Source: Ariolimax columbianus
Taxonomy: Eukaryota > Mollusca > Gastropoda > Stylommatophora > Arionidae
Assembly (NCBI GenBank): GCA_036924085.1
Contig: JAVGWX010000002.1
Span: 45,378,666-45,442,665 of the forward strand
Reading direction: 5' to 3'
DNA length: 64,000 bases
Part shown: piece by piece, positions 45,950 through 56,479 of the stretch
Numbering within the stretch: the stretch's first letter is position 1
Layout of the letters: each line of letters starts with the position of its first letter
Made by a program: the position numbers and the translations under genes
The notes under the pieces: model-generated
The model's database searches: none
Told to the model about the DNA's origin: nothing
Seen by the model: the letters and a program-made list of their open reading frames with translations, nothing else

Positions 45950-46960
45950 GGGGAATTGTTAACTTATGATCATATAAATGGGAAAGTGACACAATATGTT
46001 CAAGATTGTAATGTGGCAAATATGTTTGAGATGGAAAAGAGATTAACTATGCTCTATATGGAGAAGAGACAACATTTGTTGCTGTAGATGGGGAAGTGTC
46101 ATAGTGAGTTCATGATGGGGAAAATGACACATGTTCAAGATGGAAAGAGACAAAATATGTTCTGGATAGGAAAGTGACAATATATGATGTTCTAGATGGG
46201 AAAGTGACAACATATGTTGCTCTAGATGGGAAAGTGACAATATATGATGTTCTGGATGAGAAAGTGACAATATATGTTGTTCTAGATGGAAAAGTTTCAA
46301 CATATACAGATAGGAAAGTACAATAAAATGTTCAAGATTGGATAGTAACAATGTATATGCTAGATGGGAAAGTGACAACATATGTTGTTCTAGATGGGAA
46401 AGTGACATATGATGTTCTAGATGGGAAAAAGTTTTAGATGGGGAAGTGTCTGTAGAAGATGATTTATATAGGGAAGTGTCTATATATAAGATGTTTTAGA
46501 TGAGAAGGTGTCAACAAATTATGTTTTAGATGGGGATGTGTCTACAAATGATGTTTTAGATAGGAAAGTGTCAATATATGATGTTCTAGATGGGAAAGTG
46601 TCAATTTATGATGTTCTAGATGGGAAAGTGTCAATATATGATGTTCTAGATGGCAAAGTGTCAATATATGATGTTCTAGATGGGAAAGGTGTCTGCATAT
46701 AATGTTCTAGATGGGAAAGTGTAAATATATGATGTTCTAGATGGGAAAGTGTCAATTCATGATGTTCTAGATGTGAAAGGTGTCTGCATATAATGTTCTA
46801 GATGGGAAAGTGTCAATATATGATGTTCTAGATGGGAAAGGTGTCTACATATACTGTTCTAGATGGGAAAGGTGTCTACATATACTGTTCTAAATTGGAA
46901 GGTGTCAATATATGATGGTCTAGACAAAAAATATCAATATGTACATTCAAGATGGACAAA
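45950..46960. repeat. 30-bp minisatellite
   Basis: Units of gatgttctagatgggaaagt followed by gtcaatatat. The core is regular at 46530-46720 and decays toward both edges (tcaagatgg, gttttagatgagaagg). Because 30 is a multiple of 3, frames run through it on both strands: DVLDGKVSIY decapeptides on plus (46508-46702) and SLSHLEQHML units on minus (46408-46043). There is no start context, splice context or homology for either. Confidence 0.9.
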
Positions 46961-47189
46961 TTTCAAAAGCAAAATTGCTACAAAAACTATCACTGAAGGA
47001 GCACACAAGTTACGTTGGTGTGGACTTCCTAAGGGAGGTAAAACTGTAGTGATGGCTATATACTATGTCTGGAGTGAATAAGGACAAGTAGATATGTCTT
47101 TCTATGACAATAAGGCAGTTTTTGGCTTGGCAAATGCTAAGAGATGGATCTAAATTGTGTATGAACTAAGCTGGACATGTTTTACCTGG

Positions 47190-47285
47190 GCCTGAAAGGG
47201 GAGCAAAGAATAGTAACCACTAACAGACATGAAGTCGGTTGTGCATGGGACTGACTACCCTATCCTGTAGGAACTATAAGTCACA
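47190..47285. repeat. Family D repeat, uninterrupted copy
   Basis: 'acctgggcctgaaaggggag' caaagaatagtaacc ... gggactgactaccctatcct gtaggaactataagtcacaag. Both halves are found around the LINE fragment at 34145-34750. Confidence 0.65.
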
Positions 47286-47540
47286 AGAATATCTTCTCTT
47301 CTTCCTCGTTCGTCTTCAGACTTCAACTTCAATAACGAAGGCAGCAGTCGACTTGCGGCTCTGTGCACTTTCATACAGCTGTTGCCAAATGCTACTTCTT
47401 TTGTCGGTATACAGTGGGCAGGACTGCAAAATATGTTCTGCTGTCAGGGGGGTTTTGCCGCAGGTACAAAGGTCCATAGTGCCAATCTTTAACTTATTGT
47501 ACAGATGACATCTCAATCTGTTGTGTCCTATGCGTAGTCA
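47286..47540 (-). mobile_element. RNase H LINE 3' end fragment
   Basis: The minus frame reads IGHNRLRCHLYNKLKIGTMD, CTCGKTPLTAEHILQSCPLY and SRKSTAAFVIEVEV. This is the C-terminal zinc knuckle (C-x-C-G...H...C) of the LINE at 59161-61560, with all four zinc ligands present. The 3' end reads GTCTGAAGACGAACGAGG then AAGAAGAGAAG. 5'-truncated; abuts the family D repeat. Confidence 0.85.
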
Positions 47541-48950
47541 GAGAATGATGAAAAGAAAACTTCTAAACTCCATGATAGAATTTTTAATGTAATCTTCACA
47601 AAAATGTAGGTGTAAAATACTTTCATGGTTAAATTTGTACAAATGTCAACTAAAATGAAAAAAAACTTGTACAAGTCTATCACCAAAATAATTGTTCACT
47701 TTCACAAGTCTTAACATAAAATAATGGCAAACTTTTGCAAAAATGTAACTAAAATAATGATAAACCAATTTTAAAAAATCTTAGCACAACAAAACTTTGA
47801 TTGACAAACTTTCATAAATAAGTCAATGCAAAAATAGACTTTCAATGGTAAACATTCACGAAAATCTTCAATGACAATGAATTCATTAGTGAAAAGCAAA
47901 TAATTTTTTTCAGCAGCTCAAATATGTTATGAATAAAAAATTTTATTTTTCATTTTAAAAAAGCAACACACAATCTTATTTTAATGTAAGACACATGTTT
48001 TTTTCAACTCTCTCCTTAAGTCTCAGCTTCAGAATGAGAAACATTATAATCCATCTTTTTAGTTAGACACAATTTCCGTCAAAGAAACTTTATACAGATG
48101 AAAACTAGTACACTTTTATATATATTTTTAAATGCTTTTTATTGCAAAATTTACCTATTCTGCAGTGAAAAGCCATTATGTCCAGTACGCATCTTGATAT
48201 TTTAAAGTTTATTCACCCATCTTAACAAGAATTGCACTTCATCACCTCTTCAAATGTGAATTTTTATCAATATGGAATAAACGCCTAGTAAACCGCATGA
48301 AGTTGTAAAATACCTACTACATATAGCCCAAGCATTCGGCTACCTGCAACAGACAATGACATGCCTGTTTGAATACCATTATTCCAAGAAATTAACGTTT
48401 AAATTTATTCCCTGATGAATAAAATATTTGCATTTGTACACAGTGAAACTGATAGATATAGAGAATTAGACCTATCAGACGTGTGTATACATTACACAGA
48501 TAAAATATACATTTTTTAAAAGAACTATGCTTTATGATTTTAATGTAGGAAATAGTATTCAACGAGCATGTGTGAAATGTGCTAGATTTTTGGGACATAT
48601 TAGAAGGAATCTACAGAGTTAATTGAACCCTGCTGGTGGTGCAAATGAGCGCAGTGTGTGTTTTTATTATTACAGAAAAATGTTCTAATTGTACACAACA
48701 TAACATCACCCTATATTAGAACCTAATGATGTTCTTTCTGATCTTACAAAGAATCCAACTATTCAGTCTGCGGTGTAAATGAGGACTTTATTCACAGGAT
48801 AAGGTTGATGCGACATAAAAACAACATATACATCATATATATGAGACAGGCTTGCCAATTGACTAATAGAAGTGTAGATGGCCTTCTACAGTATCTGGTA
48901 TAGAGAAGAGCGTGGGAGTATCAGAAATAAAAATAAAATGAATATTTGTA
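47541..48950. other. No gene seen
   Basis: AT-rich with many 'aaaatg.taactaaaataatg' like phrases, possibly a very old tandem repeat at 47590-47790. No coding signal. Confidence 0.4.
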
Positions 48951-48986
48951 TACATGTATGTATGTGTGTGTGTTTATGTATATGTA

Positions 48987-49045
<59 letters not shown>
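48951..49045. repeat. (GT)n and (TA)n microsatellite
   Basis: Alternating tgtgtgtg and a (ta) run of about 40 bp at 49000-49040. Open frames here are simple-sequence artefacts. Confidence 0.95.
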
Positions 49046-49157
49046 TATAATATACACACACAAATATATCAATCTTATTTTTATCACTTACGGTGGAACA
49101 TGGGGTCAAACTTACAGTGACATCCTTGCAGACAGTCTGCATAAAACCATTTAAAAA

Positions 49158-49265
49158 AAAACTTTTAGTGATGGTTTCTGTGGCGTTTGATTTAACATGA
49201 TAAAGTTACCTGTTCTATGCACAACCTTACTTAGTTGTCTTTGACAACACATAAAATACGGTGCA
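49158..49265. repeat. Family E dispersed repeat
   Basis: ttagtgatggtttctgtggc, taacatgataaagttacctg, ttctatgcacaaccttactt, agttgtctttgacaacacat. Fits the six-copy family. Confidence 0.55.
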
Positions 49266-49985
49266 GTAGTTCTATTCTTACCTCTCAAGTACATATACAT
49301 ATGTGGCCAGAAAGTGAGATTAAACCAAGTTGTGGAATGTGTTGAGATGACATGGGTAAAAACCAATGCGTTTTCTGTCATTTAAACAATTAGGAAGATA
49401 CAGGCTGTTGGTCCCGTATGATATATAAAGAAATACTCAAACAATGAGATTACTGATATGTCTAAGCAATGGTTACAATAGATATGTCAAAAGCTATTTG
49501 TTACAAGAGGTGGATAATTTATAATAAACATTCATTTGTAATGATGATGACATAGTTTTAGGCATACAGGTAAACATTTCTAATGGTAATGACTGTTTTA
49601 AGTCTATGAGCAAACACCAAAAATTGTAATAGCTGTTTCAGACTATCAGTAAACATTTCTAATGGTAATGGCTGTTTTAGGCTAAAAAGTAAACATTTGT
49701 AACAGTAATTTTGGCATTTTTAATGGAAATTGTTCATTTATAATTAATTTTCTGTGCTTGTCTATCTGTTAATATCTTTTTTCGAACACGGAGTGCTTTG
49801 TACTTTGTTTTTGCTCCGAACTGTCCAGTTTTTCCAACTTCAGCACACATTAAAAAAATTTGTTTAATTTTCCATATTAGTACAACCTCGATGTTTCATG
49901 AACCAAAACACAAGTAAGTTTAGGTTGTAAGCTGTGCCACTATCTGCTTCCCCATGCAGCCTTCCCTGTAATGGTAATGACTGTC
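49266..49985. repeat. No gene; weak repeat of 'aacatt..taatggtaatg'
   Basis: Between 49560 and 49740 the phrase aaacatt(t)ctaatggtaat and gactgttttagg recurs about five times at irregular spacing; further units lie at 50530-50640. A decayed satellite, into which family A elements at 50000 and 50222 were inserted. Confidence 0.5.
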
Positions 49986-49999
49986 TTAGATGTATGAAT

Positions 50000-50159
50000 T
50001 CTTCTTCTGCATTCGTTCTCAATATCCCACTACCAAGCCCTGAACAGGGCTTTGCAAGTAGCAGGATGTAGTCCGAAAAACGGAATGCATTGTGTCGCTA
50101 GTTTACAGCTTGACTGCGATATTTGCAACTTTTGGTCTGACACATTCGTCTTTGGCATG
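50000..50159 (-). mobile_element. Family A3 short SINE-like element
   Basis: 160 bp, perfect 11-bp target duplication gatgtatgaat (49989-49999 and 50160-50170). The minus strand starts TGCCAAAGACGAATGTGTCA, passes AACTAGCGACACAATGC and AAAGCCCTGTTCAGGGCTT, and ends with GCAGAAGAAG. Same 5' end and same 'cgctag' insertion as 5301-5466. Confidence 0.85.
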
Positions 50160-50221
50160 GATGTATGAATAAACAATGGAAATAACAATAACTGTTTTAA
50201 ACTGGGTCGAAGATACAGTAA

Positions 50222-50495
50222 ACAAGATGACAGCAGTCAGTGACTCATACTGACTGTTTGCATCAGGTTCAGCAAACCAGAGTGGTTCAAGGCCTTTTGA
50301 CATCTCCAAGTAGCAGCCATGGAAACATGCCGCGTCTGGAAGCTCGGTTAAGAGACTAAGGATCAAAGACAAAATGCAAACTGGAATGGTCCAAAAAATG
50401 TGCTGTGCTAAAACCAGATGTGTCAGGCCAAAGGTCACAGGCATTGCTGTAAAATATGACATGTCTTTTTCAGGATGAAAGACAAGACAAAGAAG
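50222..50495 (+). mobile_element. Family A2 SINE-like element, diverged
   Basis: 'gatgacagcagtcagtgact', gcatcaggttcagcaaacca, cagatgtgtcaggccaaagg, gctgtaaaatatgacatgtc, then tgtctttttcaggatg where the hairpin lies, and a gacaaagaagaaaac tail. Inserted 52 bp from the A3 copy in opposite orientation. Confidence 0.65.
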
Positions 50496-51001
50496 AAAAC
50501 AGATCAGACATCTAAAAATTAAACACTAGTAATGGTAATAACTGTTTTAGGCTAATGAGTACACATTTGTAGCAGCAGGCAGAAATGTTTCAGACCTAGA
50601 AGTACAAATGTGTAATGATAATGAATGTTTTCGGTCTAAGAATAATGGATCACTCTCTTAGCACAACCAATTTTAATAGATAACCCCAAAAATGAGGCCT
50701 GGGTAAACTGTAACAAACTGTTCATGTACAAGGATTAAGGTGAAGAAATTAAATTTGGTCACAAAATAGACTAACCCACATTGCCAAGTCTGTTACTGAC
50801 AATAAAAAACAGCAACATACACTTGCAGCAAGAAGTTATTTGTCAGCAAGCTCATGCGGAAAATAACATAAAACATTTTTCTCCCACATTTCACTGAGAA
50901 GCAAAAAATATTGAAAGCCATCACACTGTCATCTTTTGTCAATCAAGACAAAATATAAGATATCATTTGGATAAAAAAAAAGGTGGCACAGTTTACAGAC
51001 A
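50496..51001 (-). other. Probable 3' UTR / downstream flank of TMEM184
   Basis: Lies directly after the stop codon of the minus-strand gene. No clear AATAAA close to the stop was found by eye; the transcript end is unknown. Confidence 0.35.
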
Positions 51002-51328
51002 TCATGGAAACTCATCATCAGAATTCAACAAGGTTGTCTTCTCACTGAACCGTCCGGCAGTCCCTTGTGATACGGCTGCAGCTTCAGCTGTAGAGACTCC
51101 CTGGGTTGGAGGCTGCTGTTTCTGCTGCTCATTTGCACTGCCACTAACATCAACAGGCGCTGTTGGAGCAGGTGAAATATTGGATGGATGGCTATTTGAG
51201 ACAGACTGTTGGTTATGAAACTGGTAGTGGTCTGTGCTCCAGGGCCCATCTTGATGCTCATCCTCTGATTGTTTTGTACCTTGCTGAGTATATTGTTGGT
51301 AGTGCGGGTGGAAGTTGTGGATGGCATC
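51002..51328 (-). CDS. TMEM184B: TMEM184 last exon (C-terminal tail)
   Basis: The acceptor ttttctag lies at 51329-51336. The exon opens with DAIHNFHPHYQQYTQQ, a conserved family signature just after the last membrane segment. It continues into a poorly conserved cytoplasmic tail rich in Ser, Gln, Pro and Ala and ends in TTLLNSDDEFP before TGA at 51004-51002. 109 codons including stop. The tail has no membrane segment. The other open frame listed over this DNA (107 residues, Ser/Arg/Gln rich) is the same strand in a wrong frame. Confidence 0.92.
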   Translation of the reverse strand, partial: DAIHNFHPHYQQYTQQGTKQSEDEHQDGPWSTDHYQFHNQQSVSNSHPSNISPAPTAPVDVSGSANEQQKQQPPTQGVSTAEAAAVSQGTAGRFSEKTTLLNSDDEFP

Positions 51329-51336
51329 CTAGAAAA

Positions 51337-52370
51337 CAAACGTATCAAAGTAAACCCTTAAGATAGACTGCAGAAACAATCACCACTGAAGTGTCAAGGT
51401 CTGCAATTTAATACAATGATAATGATTTCTGCTATTTGTACTGTTGGTAACTAGCAGAGGTACCTGGTATTGTTGCCCGCGATAATTATGAAAGTTTGTA
51501 GTTTTAAAATTCTCGTCCCACACTTCTCTTCTTCTCTCACATCCCTTATTCATTATCTCTCAGCCTTGCAACCGATCCATCTATTTCTCCTTCCTCAACC
51601 AGTCCATCTAATTCCCACCCTAATAACATACACACCCCCTCCCTTCCCAATATACCTTAGGCTGCACATTCTTTTTGCCCATCTCTATCAGCCTAACCTC
51701 ATCAACTCTCTCTATGAACCTGCTTACTCCCATCATTGTATGCATGCACACCACACTTTGGATTGAGTCATGGGGGTCACATATTTCTCTACGCTGTCTT
51801 GGTAAATATGTGTGTCAAGGGAGATCAAATCCAGGGATATAGGTGGGTTGTCTAAATGTCATGTAGCTAGTAATGTCATAAGGGTCCTAAAAGATGCAAG
51901 ATTTGTTTCAGATTGGTGGAGCAGTTTACAGCTGTATAAAGAACAAATAAACAGATATTCAACCTTATTTGTATAAACTTTTAATAAACCATTTCATGCA
52001 ACAAGAAATGTCTAGCAGGAACTATGTCCACTAAAATGTTGCTGAGAGTGACTTTTCTGTTTAGTTAATAGATGGTTACAGCGCCAAAGATTAATTACAT
52101 CAAGCAATACTGATTCTCTTTCTCGCTTCCATTAACTTGTTTGTTAAAATTTTTTTGCGCAATTCTGTTCTTTATTTCAGCTGTATATCTGTGTTCTTAT
52201 ATGATGGTTTGTTTTGCTTGGTATATATATGTCTTTCTTCCTTTCTCGTAAACAGTATTTTTCCTTTCATTATGACTTTCTTTTTTGTAAATATTTAGAT
52301 ATATAATTGACAACAGGATAAAGACTCAAAGCACAGCTGATATTCGCTGAAATTTTACCAAAGAACTATG
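51337..52370. other. TMEM184 intron part, no element recognised
   Basis: Contains a pyrimidine-rich stretch (51500-51730) with an accidental plus frame. Nothing else seen. Confidence 0.4.
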
Positions 52371-52374
52371 AGAA

Positions 52375-53270
52375 AATCATCATCATCATCAGTGTCTCAG
52401 TCTCTGTAGAAGCTCTGTGAGTTTTGTCGAGCTGTCTCTTGTATTTCAACACTGTCTGCTATAATTGTAAAGGAAAATTCGTGATTGGCAGTCCCTGCTG
52501 CAGATTGTACAACCATGATGAGAAGACTGGCTTACCGGGGGTGTCCCTAAATCTCTTCAATCTTTCCCCATTTTTTGTGGCCAGAAGGCCTTGCAAGTAT
52601 TGGCGGCTTCTATGCACCTTCCAACTGACTGTCTCCAAACGACTCAATCCTGAGAAATTGTCCAGAGTAGAAGAATGGGCACTGAATAAGGAGACCCTGT
52701 GCTGCCCAGACTGCAAGGTTCACCCTCTCTGCCTCAGTGGTGTAATCCAAAGGAATGCAAAGCATGACAATTCTCAGTTACAAGAGCTGCCGAAATGAGT
52801 TCACAATTTAAACTATCCGCCTTAGTTGCTACCACTAACTCCGGATTTTCTGTCTGGGTTTACTCCTGTAGCCTTACCCTCTCCAAATGTTTCCACAAGG
52901 CAGTGGAGTTGTTGTTCATGGCTGGTGATTGTTAGCTGCTCAAGGTGCCCGATGATGCTCTCCTCATCCTAGGACTAGCCAGTACTCCCTAGCACTTGTG
53001 GGTTTAAAATTAGAGTTCCCCCTCTCCTAAGCGAACTGCCTGAACTTGCTAACGAGCTTCGTATACCCAGGTTTAGAGTCAGAGTTTACCTTCTCTTAGA
53101 TTAACTGCAGAGTACTTGGTCGCGCCCCACATCAGGCTCTGTAAGATCCATGGGCCCCTTGCGAAGGTGCTGATAGAGACACAATAATGTAGGAAGCGGC
53201 TACCCTACAGCATTTGACTCAGCTCCGTACCATCTGGCCAGATCTGGCATCTCATTTCACTTTAAAGTGA
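52375..53270 (-). mobile_element. Possible non-autonomous retroelement with ATGATG tail
   Basis: The low end is a (atc)n run, i.e. a GATGATGATGAT tail on the minus strand at 52378-52393. It is followed inward by sequence less AT-rich than the surroundings up to about 53270 ('aggaagcggctaccctacag', 'gatctggcatctcat'). Two opposite open frames (52424-52798 and 52716-52459) have no known domain. The contrast in base composition and the tail suggest one inserted unit of about 0.9 kb of unknown class. Confidence 0.4.
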
Positions 53271-53454
53271 GCATTCTTGTAGAAATTGTTCAGGATTCTG
53301 TGTGTGAGATCTTTAGTCGGTATAGATGTTCTAGTAGTCTGCAGTAACCAGTTCTCAGGCGAAATAAGGTACTTTGTTCGTTTCTTTTCAGTTGGGTCTG
53401 GTCTACTGCTTATGTTCATGGCTTTTCTTCATTGGTGTATATATACTGATAGGT

Positions 53455-53600
53455 CCATCACTACAGCTGACCTCTATACAGGAACCATGTATCTGAGCAT
53501 TTACAGTGATGATTTCAATAGCAATGATTTTACATGATGCAGTTGCAATGCCCATGCACAACTCTCTTTAGTCACCTTTCACAATATATTTATCAGGTTA
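53455..53600. repeat. Family E dispersed repeat
   Basis: 'cactacagctgacctctata', atttacagtgatgatttcaa, tagcaatgattttacatgat, gcagttgcaatgcccatgca, caactctctttagtcacc. The best match to 14095-14210 and 22260-22440. Confidence 0.6.
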
Positions 53601-53604
53601 TATT

Positions 53605-54029
53605 GGCTTGGCTTGGCTTGGTTCATTCTCAATCTCTCACCACCAAACCCTGAAAGGGCTTGGTTATATTGGCTTGGCTTCGTTCATTCTCAATCTCCCA
53701 CCACCAAACCCTGAAAGGGCATAAGTAACAGAATGTAGTCCAGAGAACGGAATGCGTTGTGTCGTAGTTTACAGCTTGACTGTGATATTTGCACCTTTCG
53801 GTCCAACACATCTGACTTCAGCAACCATTTTTTGAGTATCGGGTTAGCGTTCCCTCTTCGATCCCTTCTCTTTAGCCAGTCTGCCCTGCTGCAGCCTGTT
53901 ATCCAGGATCACCGCGTGGAGAAGTAGAAGGGTCTTGGCAGCTCTGGTTCCCTGGCCCTGACACTAGCAGTCAGCTATGGGTCGCTGACCACTGCAGCTC
54001 ATGCGCTGCTCAGCATCTTGATCCCACGC
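53605..54029 (-). mobile_element. Family A1 SINE-like element with duplicated 3' end
   Basis: Near-perfect 10-bp target duplication (aggttatatt 53595-53604, aggatatatt 54030-54039). On the minus strand the head is GGGATCAAGATGCTGAGCAG. The last 65 bp (from the hairpin region to the GCCAAGCC tail, including the target sequence ggttatatt) are present twice at 53600-53735. Confidence 0.85.
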
Positions 54030-54145
54030 AGGATATATTGATTCTATTCTTTTCACCTCAGAAACCACTTAGGCGATCCTAATATAATGCAAGTATGATT
54101 TGTAACATTACTTACAACGGCATAGGTAAACACTACATCACTGAC

Positions 54146-54417
54146 CTGCATGATATCTCTTGGGCTCATAGTCTCCTTGAGGCTACTGGAGATAGACTGC
54201 AGAGACACCGTGCGGCCATGCGTGCTGGGAGGGCCTGTGCTGTAAACGCTATGTGGGAATGCAAAGCGAAAGGCCACAGCAGCCACAAACATCTCCACAC
54301 AAATGAAAAAGTTCTGCCAGCCAGCAGAGACAGTGCCAACACCAACCTTCTGGGAGCCATTGTGGGAGTAGATTGAATCAATTACTTTAGCCTTCTCCAA
54401 AATAGCCAGAATAACAC
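54146..54417 (-). CDS. TMEM184B: TMEM184 exon (membrane segments, SSLKETM signature)
   Basis: 272 bp between acceptor tttcag (54418-54423) and donor GTCAGTG (from 54145 down). It encodes VILAILEKAKVI, a lumenal/cytosolic loop, GTVSAGWQNFFICVEMFVAA with VAFRFAFPHSVY (membrane segment), and SISSSLKETMSPRDIMQ. The next exon begins DAIHNF, giving the conserved SSLKETMxPxDIxQDAIHNF motif across the junction. Phase: two bases finish the split Gly codon, then 90 whole codons. Confidence 0.93.
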
Positions 54418-54769
54418 CTGAAAGATTTAAAGTATGTCTGTAGACATATGTATACAGTGGGACTTTGATATATGTTTTCAATGTTTTATAAAAGTGTGGC
54501 AGATAAGAAAACTACAGATATGGAGCAATAGACTCTTGTAGTAATAACATTTGCAGATATTTTGTACTTGGCCTCCAAAATATAGTAGCAAAGAATAGTA
54601 ACACTGGAACCGCCAGGTAAGAAGTGACTAAGACTATGCCATCCCTTAGAAACTGAGCCACAAAAACCTCAAAAGCAACAGATGCAGGACATTTGTTGAC
54701 ATCATGTGTCTCTTTTAAAGACATATGCTCCATCAGGAGCTGAAAAGGGTTTCATTGGTGTATATATAT

Positions 54770-54965
54770 ATTTGGTACCCCTAGCTTCTCAACACTATAA
54801 GGGGTGTGGGGGTTAGGCCTGGGAAATGACTGCTAAGTGTCATACTTTTGTTCACAGTTTAATTTTTTGCTGATTATTTTCTTCTGCTAAACTTGGGGAT
54901 CGAACTCTCACTCCTTTGGTTTTGATTACCTGGCTGGTTTATCCATTCGTCAAACTTGAGATGAT
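54770..54965 (-). mobile_element. Decayed tRNA-derived SINE (weak)
   Basis: On the minus strand a box B-like AGTTCGATCCC at about 54897-54907 is preceded by 'ggataaaccagccaggtaat'. The body to the left is less AT-rich (ggggtgtgggggttaggcct). Old copy; it could be chance. Confidence 0.4.
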
Positions 54966-55644
54966 GAACGAACTAGTATTTTTAGTGGTATATAAATGTA
55001 TTACTCTACATTCAATTGTCAGCTGTGTTGCAGTTGTTCCACAGCCAACATGATACCATTTCATCTGTTTCATCAAAAGTATTTAATTGCTCTTTGTTCT
55101 TGATTATCCTTTCAGGCACATCACTTCAGTATGCTGTATACAGATGCAGCAACTAAACCTTTTGTGCCTACTTCTATGGCATGGATTTTGGCTATGAACT
55201 CCACTTGTCTCAATTCTGTAACCCGGTCACTGTATTCTGCGATTTTAAAAGAGTGCTGTTCATTTAATCTAGATTTGCTTGTGTTGGGAAACTGATTTGA
55301 ATGGCACAGTTAAATTGATCATCATGATGATGTGGTTAAGATGATGAGTGCAGCACTTTATCTGGTCGCCTCTGAGACTTCTTAATGACTTTAGAATAGA
55401 GTTTCTTTCCTGCTAGTTTCACTGCTATCTCCCGGTCATTAGTTCTGTCAAAGGAATGTTGGCTAGACAGGGTTAGTTGGTTTGTGTGATGTGCTTTCTC
55501 TGGTGAAGTTGGTGTTTGTCTATACTCTGGCTAAAGTAAAAGGTTTGTCCCATAGTAGTTACACTACTGACAAGGAATGAAGTAGTTAGAGACTTCAGTA
55601 TACTAAGCCACAGCTTGTATGTGGTAGGCTGGTCAGTTTCTTTC
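54966..55644. other. TMEM184 intron part, no element recognised
   Basis: Unrecognised sequence in the intron between 54418 and 55956. Confidence 0.4.
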
Positions 55645-55775
55645 CTTGCTGTCTTTTACTTCCCCAGTTACATGCCAGGCATCCATTTACAGCTGGGTTG
55701 ACAGCAGAATGACGGCCGTGGAAGTTGAATGCTATACATTTTCAGTGAAAAGTGAGTGCTCTAGTAAGTTTTTGG
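55645..55775 (-). mobile_element. SINE remnant (family F)
   Basis: 'cttttacttccccagttaca', tgccaggcatccatttacag, ctgggttgacagcagaatga: the CTTCCC..GGTACCCATTTACAGCTGGGTTGAC block of tRNA-derived SINEs. The tRNA head is reduced to 'gagtgctctagtaag'. Confidence 0.55.
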
Positions 55776-55825
55776 ATCAGAGATTGTGTATCTGTAGTGA
55801 AATATAAACTACTTTAATTGTATCA

Positions 55826-56478
<653 letters not shown>

Positions 56479-56479
56479 A

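Noticed and set aside
46508..46702. Gene for a DVLDGKVSIY repeat protein
   Set aside because: The frame exists only because the minisatellite unit is 30 bp; no start context, conservation or flanking coding sequence.
51025..51348. Ser/Arg/Gln-rich 107-residue minus frame as a protein
   Set aside because: It is the wrong frame of the last TMEM184 exon; the correct frame joins in phase to DIMQ|DAIHNF.
52424..52798. 124-codon plus-strand frame with several Cys pairs, read as a zinc-finger gene
   Set aside because: The cysteines have no regular finger spacing and the frame lies inside a probable retroelement with a GATGAT tail.
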